A stretch of 14,141 bases of DNA from Syntrophobacterales bacterium (GTDB taxonomy: Bacteria > Desulfobacterota > Syntrophia > Syntrophales > UBA6807), in assembly GCA_021159265.1 (NCBI GenBank), contig JAGGSD010000422.1:1-14141 (forward strand), in the 5' to 3' direction. Made by a program: the position numbers and the translations under genes. The notes under the pieces were generated by a model that did not search any database, was not told the origin of the DNA, and was given only the letters and a program-made list of their open reading frames with translations. Below, piece by piece: positions 5,489 through 13,970 of the stretch (position 1 is its first letter; each line of letters opens with the position of its first letter).

Positions 5489-7330
5489 ATGAGTTACAAA
5501 TCGTATGGTACATCATCGAAAAATGGCGGAGCAGCTTATTCTGGTCGGTATAAAGAAGGTGATCAAAAAAATAATGGGAACTCAACTGCTGACAAAATGT
5601 ATAATCTTTTTGATGAAGCTATTGAATATGTTGATAGTCTCGGAATTAGATTTATGAATAAAAAGAAGAAACTGGAAGAACTGCAACAGCGCCTTATGGA
5701 AGGACGGTTTCATCTTGCAGTCCTGGGTCAATTCAAGCGAGGGAAAAGCACATTACTTAATGCTCTTTTGGGTGATTCTCTTTTACCAAGCTCAGTCTTG
5801 CCTCTAACTGCAATTCCTACCTTTATCCAGGCTGGAGATTCTCTGCGAGCCGAGGCCCTGAGTGATGACGGCACTGTAAGTGATAAATATACGGGAAATT
5901 CAGTTGGAGAAATGAAAGTCTTCTTGTCAAAAATAGTAACGGAAGAAGCGAACCCCGAGAACCGCCTTGGGATATCCCATGTTAATGTCTTCCATACAGC
6001 ACAACTCCTCAGTAAAGGCCTGGTTCTTATCGATACTCCCGGTATCGGGTCTACCTTTATACACAATACAGAGGCAACTCTCAACTTTCTCCCACAGTGC
6101 GACGCCGCAGTGTTCCTTATCTCCGCAGATCCTCCGATTAGTGAGGTGGAGCTGAATTTCCTGGAGAGAGTCCGATCCAGGGTGCCCAGGCTCTTTTTCA
6201 TTTTAAACAAGGTGGATTATCTCAGCGATAGAGAAAAGGAAGAATCAGTTCAATTCTTCAAGAAAATTCTGAGAGAAGAGGCGGGATTCGATAACGACGT
6301 TTTGATATTTTGTGTCTCAGCCCTTAAGGGACTTGATGCAAAAAAATCATCCGATCATAATAAATGGTCTGAAAGTGGTATGGCGGAAGTCGAGGAACAT
6401 CTCGGCAATTTCCTGGCTAAAGAAAAGGCTGCTGTTTTGCGTAAAGCCCTTTCATCAAAAGCAACTGATATTCTGGCAAATGTCCTGATGCAAATCAATC
6501 TTATTGTTCGTTCTCTCCAGATGCCCATGGATGAATTGGAAGAACGTCAGAGAACATTTGAAGAAAAAATAAAAGAAGTCGATTATCAGAAAGTGGTTGC
6601 CGGCGACTTATTAACGGGTGACAGAAAACGTTTGATGGAATTTCTTGAAAATCAGGCAGAAGATCTTCGCCATAAGGGACGTCTCCACTTTGAAAAAATA
6701 CTGGAACAGATTCTGGAAGCAAACGCAACTGTGGATACAGCCCGAGAGACTTTACTCAAAGCGCTCCCGGTATTTTTTGAAAGAGAACTCGGTGAAATGT
6801 CACAGGTCTTTAATGTTCGCGTAACCGAAGTATTGCAGCCGCATCAGCGACGTGCTGACGAACTGATCGAAACGATACGAAAAACCGCGGCAGAGCTTTT
6901 CGAGATACCTTATCGTGCACCGGAAAGCTCGGGAGCATTTGAAATGACCAGGCAGCCTTACTGGACAACCCAGCAGCGAAGATCCTTTATGAATCCAATT
7001 CCGGAAGGTGCAATCTATAAACTGCTTCCCCACCGTATTCGAAAATTGCGAATAAAAAAATACCTGACGGAAGAAATTGAATTCATGGTTTTTCAGAATG
7101 TGGAGAACCTGAGGTGGGTAACTTTGCAGAACCTTAATCAAGCTTTCCGCCGCTTCAGCTTAAAACTTGCCGAGCTTCTTCAGGAAACGATAACTGCCAC
7201 TCATGGTGCCATTCAGGAAGCTTCTGCAAAACGCTTGGAACAATCGCAGGCGGTGGCTGAAGAACTTGAGTTATTTGAAACCGTGTCAGCAAAGCTGGAA
7301 AATATCATGAAGAGATTTGATGGAGAATGA
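5489..7330 (+). CDS. Dynamin-family large GTPase
   Basis: A 613-residue bacterial dynamin-like protein. Such proteins bind membranes, assemble, and use GTP hydrolysis to tubulate, fuse or repair them. A low-complexity polar N-terminus (1-35) precedes the GTPase domain: G1 GQFKRGKST (80-88), a candidate G2 threonine in PLTAIPT (105-111), G3 DTPG (182-185) and G4 NKVD (240-243). A long helical region follows (from about 330) with coiled-coil character near 365-385 and 560-605. A basic amphipathic stretch IYKLLPHRIRKLRIKKYL (about 508-525) sits where dynamin-like proteins carry a membrane-contact tip. No clear transmembrane helix is seen. The gene lies 62 nt after the fluoride-riboswitch terminator and overlaps the next gene by 4 nt. 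The family is clear; the specific role is unknown. Confidence 0.92.
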   Translation: MSYKSYGTSSKNGGAAYSGRYKEGDQKNNGNSTADKMYNLFDEAIEYVDSLGIRFMNKKKKLEELQQRLMEGRFHLAVLGQFKRGKSTLLNALLGDSLLPSSVLPLTAIPTFIQAGDSLRAEALSDDGTVSDKYTGNSVGEMKVFLSKIVTEEANPENRLGISHVNVFHTAQLLSKGLVLIDTPGIGSTFIHNTEATLNFLPQCDAAVFLISADPPISEVELNFLERVRSRVPRLFFILNKVDYLSDREKEESVQFFKKILREEAGFDNDVLIFCVSALKGLDAKKSSDHNKWSESGMAEVEEHLGNFLAKEKAAVLRKALSSKATDILANVLMQINLIVRSLQMPMDELEERQRTFEEKIKEVDYQKVVAGDLLTGDRKRLMEFLENQAEDLRHKGRLHFEKILEQILEANATVDTARETLLKALPVFFERELGEMSQVFNVRVTEVLQPHQRRADELIETIRKTAAELFEIPYRAPESSGAFEMTRQPYWTTQQRRSFMNPIPEGAIYKLLPHRIRKLRIKKYLTEEIEFMVFQNVENLRWVTLQNLNQAFRRFSLKLAELLQETITATHGAIQEASAKRLEQSQAVAEELELFETVSAKLENIMKRFDGE

Positions 7331-8172
7331 AACGTTTTTATTGTCCGAAATGTAAACCCGCAGAACTGGCAATTGATTATGTCATGAAACGCCATTGCCA
7401 AGTGGGAGGATTCTGCTTTTACAGACTGGAAGAACCGAATGGTTCAGACACCTGTTTCGCCTTATCAATCCTTCATTTACTTGGTATAGATTTCCGAGAT
7501 GATAATACGTTAAGATATTTAATAAATCTGCAAAGCAAAGATGGATCATATCACAGCATCTTCACAGCTTATTATGCTATTAAGGGTCTATATTTCCTGG
7601 AAGAAAAACCTGAGTACGATCCAACAGAATACATCATTAAAAACATAGGTAATTACAGATTTAATATTGACAGAGTACCTGCGGAAGTGATTTCAATCTT
7701 TAAAAGACTGTACTGTTTAGTTGATCTCTGCTCTGTCCTGAAGATAAAAATTGCCCATGAAATAAAGCATGATATAGTTAATTCTATTTTGTCTTTCAAG
7801 AATGAGGATACAGGATTTGGCTATATCCGCTCTACCCTTTTGGAAACTTCACAGGCATTGGCGACATTAGAATGGCTGGATTTTCCCGTTGACGCATTAA
7901 ATACAGAAGATTTTATAAGAAAATGCGAAGCTCCCTCTTTTGGATTTACAGGAATACCAAACGCATCTCTATTTTATATTGAACATATATACGGTGGTCT
8001 TGTTGCATCCAATATAATGTCGTACAAACCCCGCTATACTGGCCAATGTGCTGATTTCGTGAGATATTGTCAGAATAATAATGGGGGTTTTTCAAGAGGA
8101 ACTTACGGGGGAATATCCACAATCGAGAATACGTATTATGCTGTTCATTCCCTGTCTCTACTATCCGATTAA
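7327..8172 (+). CDS. Alpha/alpha-toroid repeat protein (prenyltransferase/squalene-cyclase-like)
   Basis: A 281-residue protein that starts in the ATGA overlap with the dynamin gene, so the two are translationally coupled. It has repeated helical hairpins typical of the alpha/alpha toroid of protein prenyltransferase beta subunits and terpene cyclases. Repeat-like units begin near residues 27 (GGFCFYRLEEPNGSDTCFAL), 70 (SKDGSYHSIFTAYYAIKGL), 159 (NEDTGFGYIRSTLLETSQAL), 202 (APSFGFTGI) and 252 (NGGFSRGTYGGISTIENTYY). An N-terminal CPKC (6-9) could bind zinc. A DTC triplet (41-43) recalls the D-x-C zinc ligands of prenyltransferases, but it sits in an early repeat, so catalysis should not be assumed. 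It is short for a cyclase and has no DxDD motif visible. Fold-level assignment is fair; the function is unknown and is probably exercised together with the GTPase. Confidence 0.75.
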   Translation: MKRFYCPKCKPAELAIDYVMKRHCQVGGFCFYRLEEPNGSDTCFALSILHLLGIDFRDDNTLRYLINLQSKDGSYHSIFTAYYAIKGLYFLEEKPEYDPTEYIIKNIGNYRFNIDRVPAEVISIFKRLYCLVDLCSVLKIKIAHEIKHDIVNSILSFKNEDTGFGYIRSTLLETSQALATLEWLDFPVDALNTEDFIRKCEAPSFGFTGIPNASLFYIEHIYGGLVASNIMSYKPRYTGQCADFVRYCQNNNGGFSRGTYGGISTIENTYYAVHSLSLLSD

Positions 8173-8415
8173 AACATAGGTGAATATAGAACGAATTGTG
8201 TCGGCTTTCCCTTCACCCCCCTTCTCATCAGGGAAAATTCGTTGCCGGGAACAACTTGTTGATACTTTTGGTAATATACTGTAAATTTCCTGTGGCAAGT
8301 CAAGTAATCGAATCAGCAGGATTTCCCAATCCAGAGGGTTTATATGATGAGTGAGTCTATTAAAAAACCACGCCCGCCCATAGGACGTGATTTTTTTTAG
8401 AACGAATTAAAGCAC
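8173..8415. other. Intergenic region between convergent operons
   Basis: A 243-bp gap between the toroid gene (+) and plsB (-). It holds a probable bidirectional terminator (8362-8398) and an exact 11-bp direct repeat TAGAACGAATT at 8187-8197 and 8398-8408 that brackets most of the gap. No gene or RNA is recognised in 8198-8360. Confidence 0.6.
8362..8398. terminator. Probable bidirectional terminator between convergent genes
   Basis: Six A (8362-8367) and CACG (8369-8372) are mirrored by CGTG (8386-8389) and a run of eight T (8391-8398), with CC/GG extending the stem inward. Read from either strand, the hairpin is followed by a U-tract, which suits the end of the toroid gene (+) and of plsB (-). 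The stem is interrupted by mismatches. Confidence 0.65.
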
Positions 8416-11028
8416 TCACGTCATAAATTTGAACACTCTATGCCGGAGGGAGTCTGCCTTACTTTTATCCCCCGTGAAGGCAAGCATTTTCATTTTTCTT
8501 TTGCCGTTATCTTCGACATTCATAACAGACAATATCTCTGCGTTAATGAGAAATTTAATGGCATTTTGAAAATTCAACAGGGAAAGGGCCTCAGCCTTTG
8601 ATATTTCCCCTTTTTTGTACATTTTCGTTCCAAGTTTCTGAATCTTTTTGACAAGATCTCTTTCTTGGATCTTTCTATATTTAAGATATGATATGCCTCT
8701 TATTGTAATCCAGTAGGATTCAATATAATTCTGTATCAAACCGGCAAAAGGAACAAGATTCGTTTTCCCCCGACCTTTCACCTCTATCGATGTCTCCATG
8801 CCGGTTTCTTTGCCGATAATCATACCCTTATCATGAATGTAAGATAGTACGTCATTCACTTCTTCCAGATCATCTACGTTATCATCAAAGATAAACTCAT
8901 GCAGAAACAGTCTTTTGAGAAAACTGCAATCCTCCACAATCTTCGAAAGAGGAATCTCATCTTCATTGGTTGAAAGAATGGAAATCGCAACGAAAGAAAT
9001 GGGAAGAAAAAAATGTAAGATATTGTTTTTATAATATTCCAGATTCATTCTCTTGTCATCGTCCACAGAATATATAATTTCTTCAAACTCATCCTCTTCA
9101 TCTTCCTCCGGTCCCATCTTTGATATGTACCCATGCGATTCAAACCGGTCCAGTGCATCGGCCAGGGCTTTTTCCTTATTGGCAAATGTAGAGGAAAATC
9201 TAACTTTTTTATAGGAAAGATAGTCATAAAATACATCCAGGAGACTCATCAAATCTTCATGAGATATTCCTCTTCTGTAATGAGAGAGAAGACCCGAAGC
9301 TAAAAGAGAAAATGGGGATACAATCGATATTTTATTTATTTCGCCCACAATTTCATAACCTGTCTTTCTGTAAAAAACCTGTCTTTCCGAGATGGTCATT
9401 TCCTCAACGGGTATTTCTTCAGATGCAAGATATAACTTCAGGAATATGGGATCACCCACATTAAGATAAATACTCCCATAACGTTTCTTTAATAACTTTC
9501 TGCTTCTAAACAGAGATGATGTTTTTTCTTTTTCTTTCTCAGCTCCACCAAGCTCCTTCAGATAAGACTTTTCTTCAATAACTCTATCATAACCTATGTA
9601 TATGGGGATTATGGCAAGATCCTCACAGCAACCCTCTCTGTAAGCCTGGATCACCGCTGAAAGTAAGCCATACTTGGGCATAATCATCTTTCCGGTACGG
9701 CTTCTCCCGCCTTCTATAAAAAACTCGATGGGGAAACCTTCTCCCAGGAGCACTTTGATATATTTTTCAAAAACTTTTCTATACAGAATGTTATCCTTGA
9801 AGGTCCTGCGCAAAAAGAAGGCGCCCGATTTTCTAAAGATATGCCCCATTGGCCAGAAGAGCAGATTGGTTCCAGCCGCGATAAAGGGCAATTGGATATT
9901 ATTGTGATAAAATACATAGGAAATGAAAAGGTAATCGATATGACTTCGATGACATGGCACGACGACAAAAGGCATCTTTCTGGAAATATCCCTCATTTTT
10001 ACGAGGCCTTCCCTGTCAATAATGACACCATCATAAATGTCATTCCAGAGCCAGGTCAGTAACTTATCCAATATCTCAATATAGGTTTCATTATAATCAG
10101 CGGCTATTTCAAAGAGATATTTCTTCGCTCTACTTACAACCTCCTCATAATTCTTGTTCTCTTTTGAGGCCATAACTTCTATGAATTTTCCGAGTTCAAT
10201 GTCCCTCAAAACCATTTCAATAATTTCTTCCCTGGATTTCAGGACAGGACCTACTATTGATCTTTTTTCCAAGTCAATCCTGTGAATAAGTTCTTTCCTT
10301 ACAAGATATGCAACCGTTTCCGGGGCTAAGGACGAACCGGTGTTTGTCTCTAAAAATTCTTTCAGATTGATCGGCTCCGACGATACCACAAAGGCCTTTT
10401 TGTGAAATCTCAGGAAATTGATTAATCGCCTTAACATTCCCGGATTCTCAGTCTGGCTAAACAAAATATCGGTCAGGGTTTTATTCTTTTTTTCCCTTTT
10501 TCTTCCGTATGCAACCAGCTGGGGCACAACATATATGGGAATATTCAATTCCTTTTGCGCACAAATCAGTTCAACCAGAGGATCTCTGGTATACTTACTT
10601 CCGATAAATCCTGAACCGCGGAGATATATAATAGAACTCTTCTTTCCTCTGGTTGTTCTTTTTAGAAACTTTCTTTTATAAGGATTGTGAAAGATTCGAG
10701 ACAGGAAAGTCCTGAAGGCTGCGGGAAAGGGTTGCCAGAGAATCATATTAATCCCGTGACAATAAACAGGCACTATCAAGCCGTTTTTTCTGGAGAGATC
10801 CCGAATAATCAAAGAATTCAACTGGCTTTTATTTTTCAGAGCATAAATTACTATTCCTTCTTCCGAAAGACTTTTTAAACTCTTCAAATACTCTTCATCT
10901 ATCCTTACGCTGGACGTAATCTTTCCAAGCAACCGGAATAAAGGGGACCCGTGCTGATCATATAGAGAACCACTATAGTATTCTCCAATTCTGGCGCCAC
11001 ACGATTCTATTTTTGATTTAATTGACAT
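8416..11028 (-). CDS. plsB: Glycerol-3-phosphate 1-O-acyltransferase PlsB
   Basis: An 870-residue membrane-associated enzyme that transfers an acyl group from acyl-CoA or acyl-ACP to sn-glycerol-3-phosphate, the first step of phospholipid synthesis. Length matches the PlsB family (about 800-870). The catalytic HX4D motif is H360-R-S-H-I-D365, preceded by FVVVP. The substrate-binding block FIEGGRSRTGK is at 437-447, with the conserved FFLRRTF at 404-410 between them. The long N-terminal region (1-340) and helical C-terminal region (from about 580) are typical of PlsB rather than PlsC. An acidic run near 636-650 is notable. It lies 35 nt after the Enzyme I gene on the same strand, so it is probably the last gene of the PTS operon. 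The start ATG at 11028 has only a weak ribosome site. Confidence 0.95.
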   Translation of the reverse strand: MSIKSKIESCGARIGEYYSGSLYDQHGSPLFRLLGKITSSVRIDEEYLKSLKSLSEEGIVIYALKNKSQLNSLIIRDLSRKNGLIVPVYCHGINMILWQPFPAAFRTFLSRIFHNPYKRKFLKRTTRGKKSSIIYLRGSGFIGSKYTRDPLVELICAQKELNIPIYVVPQLVAYGRKREKKNKTLTDILFSQTENPGMLRRLINFLRFHKKAFVVSSEPINLKEFLETNTGSSLAPETVAYLVRKELIHRIDLEKRSIVGPVLKSREEIIEMVLRDIELGKFIEVMASKENKNYEEVVSRAKKYLFEIAADYNETYIEILDKLLTWLWNDIYDGVIIDREGLVKMRDISRKMPFVVVPCHRSHIDYLFISYVFYHNNIQLPFIAAGTNLLFWPMGHIFRKSGAFFLRRTFKDNILYRKVFEKYIKVLLGEGFPIEFFIEGGRSRTGKMIMPKYGLLSAVIQAYREGCCEDLAIIPIYIGYDRVIEEKSYLKELGGAEKEKEKTSSLFRSRKLLKKRYGSIYLNVGDPIFLKLYLASEEIPVEEMTISERQVFYRKTGYEIVGEINKISIVSPFSLLASGLLSHYRRGISHEDLMSLLDVFYDYLSYKKVRFSSTFANKEKALADALDRFESHGYISKMGPEEDEEDEFEEIIYSVDDDKRMNLEYYKNNILHFFLPISFVAISILSTNEDEIPLSKIVEDCSFLKRLFLHEFIFDDNVDDLEEVNDVLSYIHDKGMIIGKETGMETSIEVKGRGKTNLVPFAGLIQNYIESYWITIRGISYLKYRKIQERDLVKKIQKLGTKMYKKGEISKAEALSLLNFQNAIKFLINAEILSVMNVEDNGKRKMKMLAFTGDKSKADSLRHRVFKFMT

Positions 11029-11063
11029 GGTCTTAGAAAGATTTGGAATCGGCAGGCTGTCTC

Positions 11064-12848
11064 TTATTCTGCTCGCCAGCTAACGGGACAATCTCCCGGA
11101 AATCGCTGAATCATATAGTTTCTTACACATTCTTCAATTTCCGCAGCCGTCGAAAAACTCATCACCCGATCAAGCAACTCTTTGGATTCTTTTAATGTTG
11201 CGCCCCTTATGATTTTTTTGATACGCGGTATTGCCAAAGGTGTCATGCTTAACTCATCCAAACCGAGACCAATGAGAATTATTGCGTAGGCAGGGTCACC
11301 CGCCATCTCTCCGCACATGGCAACCTTAATGCCCGCATTATGCCCAGATTCAACGATATGTTTAACCAACTTTAGTATAGCCGGGTGAAGGGGTTCATAT
11401 AAATAAGCAACCCTGTCATTTACCCTGTCAATTGCTAAAGCATATTGTATCAGATCATTTGTTCCGATACTGAAAAAATCCACTTCCTTAGCCAGGGTAT
11501 CTGCCATCATCGCCGCAGATGGTACTTCTATCATGATACCTGTTTGGATATTCTCATCAAAGGGAATTCCCTCTGCTGAAAGATCCTGTTTTACTTCACG
11601 AATTATCTTTTTGACCTTTCGAATTTCGTTAACACCCGAGATCATTGGAAACAAAATTTTCGTATCACCATAAGCACTGGCACGTAGAATTGCTCTCAAC
11701 TGCAATTTAAATAAATCGACTTCTCGGAGACAAAACCTGATTGCCCTTAATCCCATCGCCGGATTCATCTCTTCAGCCAATCTGGGATTAGAGATAAATT
11801 TATCACCTCCAAGATCAAACGTCCTGATAGTTGCCCACTTGATGCCATCGCTTTCTACCACCTTTCTATAGCTGGAAAAGTGTTCCTCTTCTGTAGGAAG
11901 TTGCTCTCTGTTGATATAAATGAATTCTGTCCTATAAAGACCAATCCCTTCAGTTCCGTGACTCACCGCCGAGGGGATCTCTTCAATAAATTCTATATTA
12001 GCACCTATACCTATTCTGTGATTATCCCTTGTGATGGCAGGAAGATGAGCATCTTTAATGAGATCTTCTTTTATAAGCAGATAATGCTTTTGTTTATCTT
12101 CATATCGCTTTACTATCTCCGGGTCAGGGTTGATAATTACTACACCCGCGTTACCGTCTACAATAATCCTGTCACCTGTCTGGGTTTCCCTGGTAATTCT
12201 TTCTAATCCAACAACCGCCGGAATTTCCATAGATCTGGCCACAATAGCAGTATGGGATGTTTTACCACCCATATCTGTGGCAAATGCCAGGACATTTTGA
12301 ATATTTATCTGAATTGTATCAGCGGGAGACAAATCTTTCGCAATGATGATGACTTTCTCATTAATGTCAGAAATTTTTTCACGCGTCCCATTTGAAAGGT
12401 TTCTTAAAATTCTCTCGCCGACATATTCTACATCGTTTATTCTTTCCTTGAGATATTCATCTACCATCTCTCTGAATATTTCTCTGTACTTAGATAAAGT
12501 TATCTTCAATGCCCACTCGGCATTTATACGCTTTTCTTTTATGTTCGATATTGTCTCATTGATGAACACCCGGTCCTTAAGAATCATCATATAGACATCA
12601 ACAAATAGGGGTTCTATGCTATCTTTCTTGCTAACTTTTTCTTTTATATCAAGTAGTTCCTGCCCGGAGTCCTTCAATGCCTTTTTAAATCTTTTAACTT
12701 CCCGCGAAACAAGCGCATTCGTATCCAGTTTATAGTAAGGCGTTTGGGTCTCCTGGCAATCAAACAGATAGACCGTGCCGCTGATTATACCGGGAGATAC
12801 GCCCGCGCCTTTCAGAACAACCGTGTTTTTTATTTCATCTGTATTCAC
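11064..12848 (-). CDS. ptsI: PTS Enzyme I (phosphoenolpyruvate-protein phosphotransferase)
   Basis: A 594-residue cytoplasmic protein that takes phosphate from phosphoenolpyruvate onto a histidine and passes it to HPr. The phospho-histidine motif GGKTSHTAIVAR (194-205) places the active His at 199. The PEP-binding barrel shows GIGLYRTEF (301-309), the DLGGDK segment (345-350), GIMIEVPSAA (437-446), FFSIGTNDLIQY (458-469) and the catalytic Cys512 in KVAMCGEMAGDP. Length is normal, and there is no GAF domain, so it is Enzyme I and not the PtsP form. The start is a GTG directly adjoining the HPr stop codon, with a GGGGAAA-like ribosome site inside the end of the HPr gene. The pair is therefore co-translated. 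Confidence 0.96.
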   Translation of the reverse strand: MNTDEIKNTVVLKGAGVSPGIISGTVYLFDCQETQTPYYKLDTNALVSREVKRFKKALKDSGQELLDIKEKVSKKDSIEPLFVDVYMMILKDRVFINETISNIKEKRINAEWALKITLSKYREIFREMVDEYLKERINDVEYVGERILRNLSNGTREKISDINEKVIIIAKDLSPADTIQINIQNVLAFATDMGGKTSHTAIVARSMEIPAVVGLERITRETQTGDRIIVDGNAGVVIINPDPEIVKRYEDKQKHYLLIKEDLIKDAHLPAITRDNHRIGIGANIEFIEEIPSAVSHGTEGIGLYRTEFIYINREQLPTEEEHFSSYRKVVESDGIKWATIRTFDLGGDKFISNPRLAEEMNPAMGLRAIRFCLREVDLFKLQLRAILRASAYGDTKILFPMISGVNEIRKVKKIIREVKQDLSAEGIPFDENIQTGIMIEVPSAAMMADTLAKEVDFFSIGTNDLIQYALAIDRVNDRVAYLYEPLHPAILKLVKHIVESGHNAGIKVAMCGEMAGDPAYAIILIGLGLDELSMTPLAIPRIKKIIRGATLKESKELLDRVMSFSTAAEIEECVRNYMIQRFPGDCPVSWRAE

Positions 12849-13118
12849 TTAATTTTCCCCAAACTTGTTTTCTATAAGCTTCTCAAGATCTTTAATGGCA
12901 TCACAAGCATCTTCTCCCTCTGCATTAATTGTAATCGTGCCCCCCTTGGGACAGGCAAGTGTTAATATACTCAGGATGCTCTTACCATCAACCTCATTAC
13001 CATTGCTTTCAAAAAGGATTGTTGACTTATATTTTGTCGTTACTTTAACCATCATAGCTGCCGCTCTCGCATGCAGCCCCAGTTCATTTTTTAAAACGAA
13101 TGTCTTTACCATTTTCAT
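12849..13118 (-). CDS. ptsH: PTS phosphocarrier protein HPr
   Basis: An 89-residue phosphocarrier that moves phosphate from Enzyme I to EIIA proteins. The active-site motif is GLHARAAA with His16; the usual HxRP proline after the arginine is replaced by alanine. The regulatory serine region is present as DGKSILSILTL (Ser47, equivalent to Ser46), so HPr kinase control is possible. The start is ATG 13118, which lies 1 nt after the IID stop; an ATG at 13112 would give 87 residues and is equally plausible. Neither has a clear ribosome site, which fits translational coupling to IID. A longer in-frame reading back to 13157 overlaps IID and is not credible. It abuts the Enzyme I gene. Confidence 0.94.
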   Translation of the reverse strand: MKMVKTFVLKNELGLHARAAAMMVKVTTKYKSTILFESNGNEVDGKSILSILTLACPKGGTITINAEGEDACDAIKDLEKLIENKFGEN

Positions 13119-13119
13119 T

Positions 13120-13893
13120 TTAAAGAGATATAACCCAAAAAAGGATTGAACTCCCATAAAGTATCAGTATAGGAGAAATCCCCTTTTTAATCATCCAAAA
13201 ACAAAGAAGGATTATGACCAATATAATGAGTTTTCCCAGAATTTCTAAATTAGATATATACGGCAGAGACGGAACTGGAAGAACTGCCCCTGCCAAAAAT
13301 CCGAGAAGAATAACCGATATCCACCTTATATTCCCTGATCTTTCCGGCAGATTAAGAATTTTGATAAAATCAACAGCGCCCCTTCCATCTTTGTATCCTT
13401 CAATGAACCCCTTTAATCTAACCCACAGGTGAAGGGGATTATAAATTACAAGGAATACAAAAGGAGCCAAAATAAAACCCTTTATTGCCATAATGACTCC
13501 AATAATAGCTGTTGACGGTCTTAAGGCGCCTCCGAAAAAAGGATCTCCTATCGCTGCGTAAGGCGCCATAAGAGCCTTTTTAAGATTGACAGCTTCCGTA
13601 CAATTACCACTTTCACGGACGTGCTCTTCAAGTTTTACGACAGAGCCAATAACAGGCCCTGATAAATAGGGATGAGTGCTAAACAATTCAAGATGTCTTG
13701 TCAGGAACCCGGCAATTTGCTTTCTATTTCTCCCCGATTTTTCAACTATAGGAAGAAGAGAAAATACAAACGCAATATTTTGCATGTTGGAAAAGTTCCG
13801 CGAGGATTGAATGGAAAGAGACCTTAAAAATATTTTTACCAGATTATAAGTTCTTGTTTTACTGGATTTAGTATGTTTGCTAATATCCACCAT
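13120..13893 (-). CDS. PTS mannose/fructose/sorbose-family IID subunit
   Basis: A 257-residue membrane subunit of the mannose-type PTS transporter family, which normally works with IIC as the sugar channel. Family marks are NMQNIAFVFSLLPIVEK near the N-terminus, RHLELFSTHPYLSGPVIG in the middle and the GDPFFGGALRPS loop (IID consensus GDxxFWGTLRP). Hydrophobic segments follow near residues 125-150, 193-210 and 218-256. It is slightly short compared with well-studied IID proteins (about 270-285). It is the first gene of an IID-HPr-EI-PlsB run and no IIA, IIB or IIC is in the window. It may belong with such genes beyond the right edge or act as an orphan. The ATG at 13893 has no strong ribosome site; an in-frame TAA lies closely upstream. 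Confidence 0.88.
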   Translation of the reverse strand: MVDISKHTKSSKTRTYNLVKIFLRSLSIQSSRNFSNMQNIAFVFSLLPIVEKSGRNRKQIAGFLTRHLELFSTHPYLSGPVIGSVVKLEEHVRESGNCTEAVNLKKALMAPYAAIGDPFFGGALRPSTAIIGVIMAIKGFILAPFVFLVIYNPLHLWVRLKGFIEGYKDGRGAVDFIKILNLPERSGNIRWISVILLGFLAGAVLPVPSLPYISNLEILGKLIILVIILLCFWMIKKGISPILILYGSSILFWVISL

Positions 13894-13935
13894 TAGAGAT
13901 TTGTGCGTTTACATCCTTTATTTCTCTGGAATTTT

Positions 13936-13964
13936 ATTATATAATTTTTTGATTAAAGTACCAA
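13936..13964 (-). promoter_or_regulatory. Promoter-like sequence for the IID-HPr-EI-PlsB operon
   Basis: On the minus strand TTGGTA (13964-13959, four of six -35 positions) is followed after 17 nt by a perfect TATAAT (13941-13936). It lies about 43 nt upstream of the IID start. It is well placed to drive the PTS-plsB operon. Confidence 0.6.
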
Positions 13965-13970
13965 CCAAAC

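Noticed and set aside
13119..13157. N-terminal extension of HPr
   Set aside because: It overlaps the IID coding end and would make HPr longer than the family; ATG 13118 or 13112 gives 89 or 87 residues.
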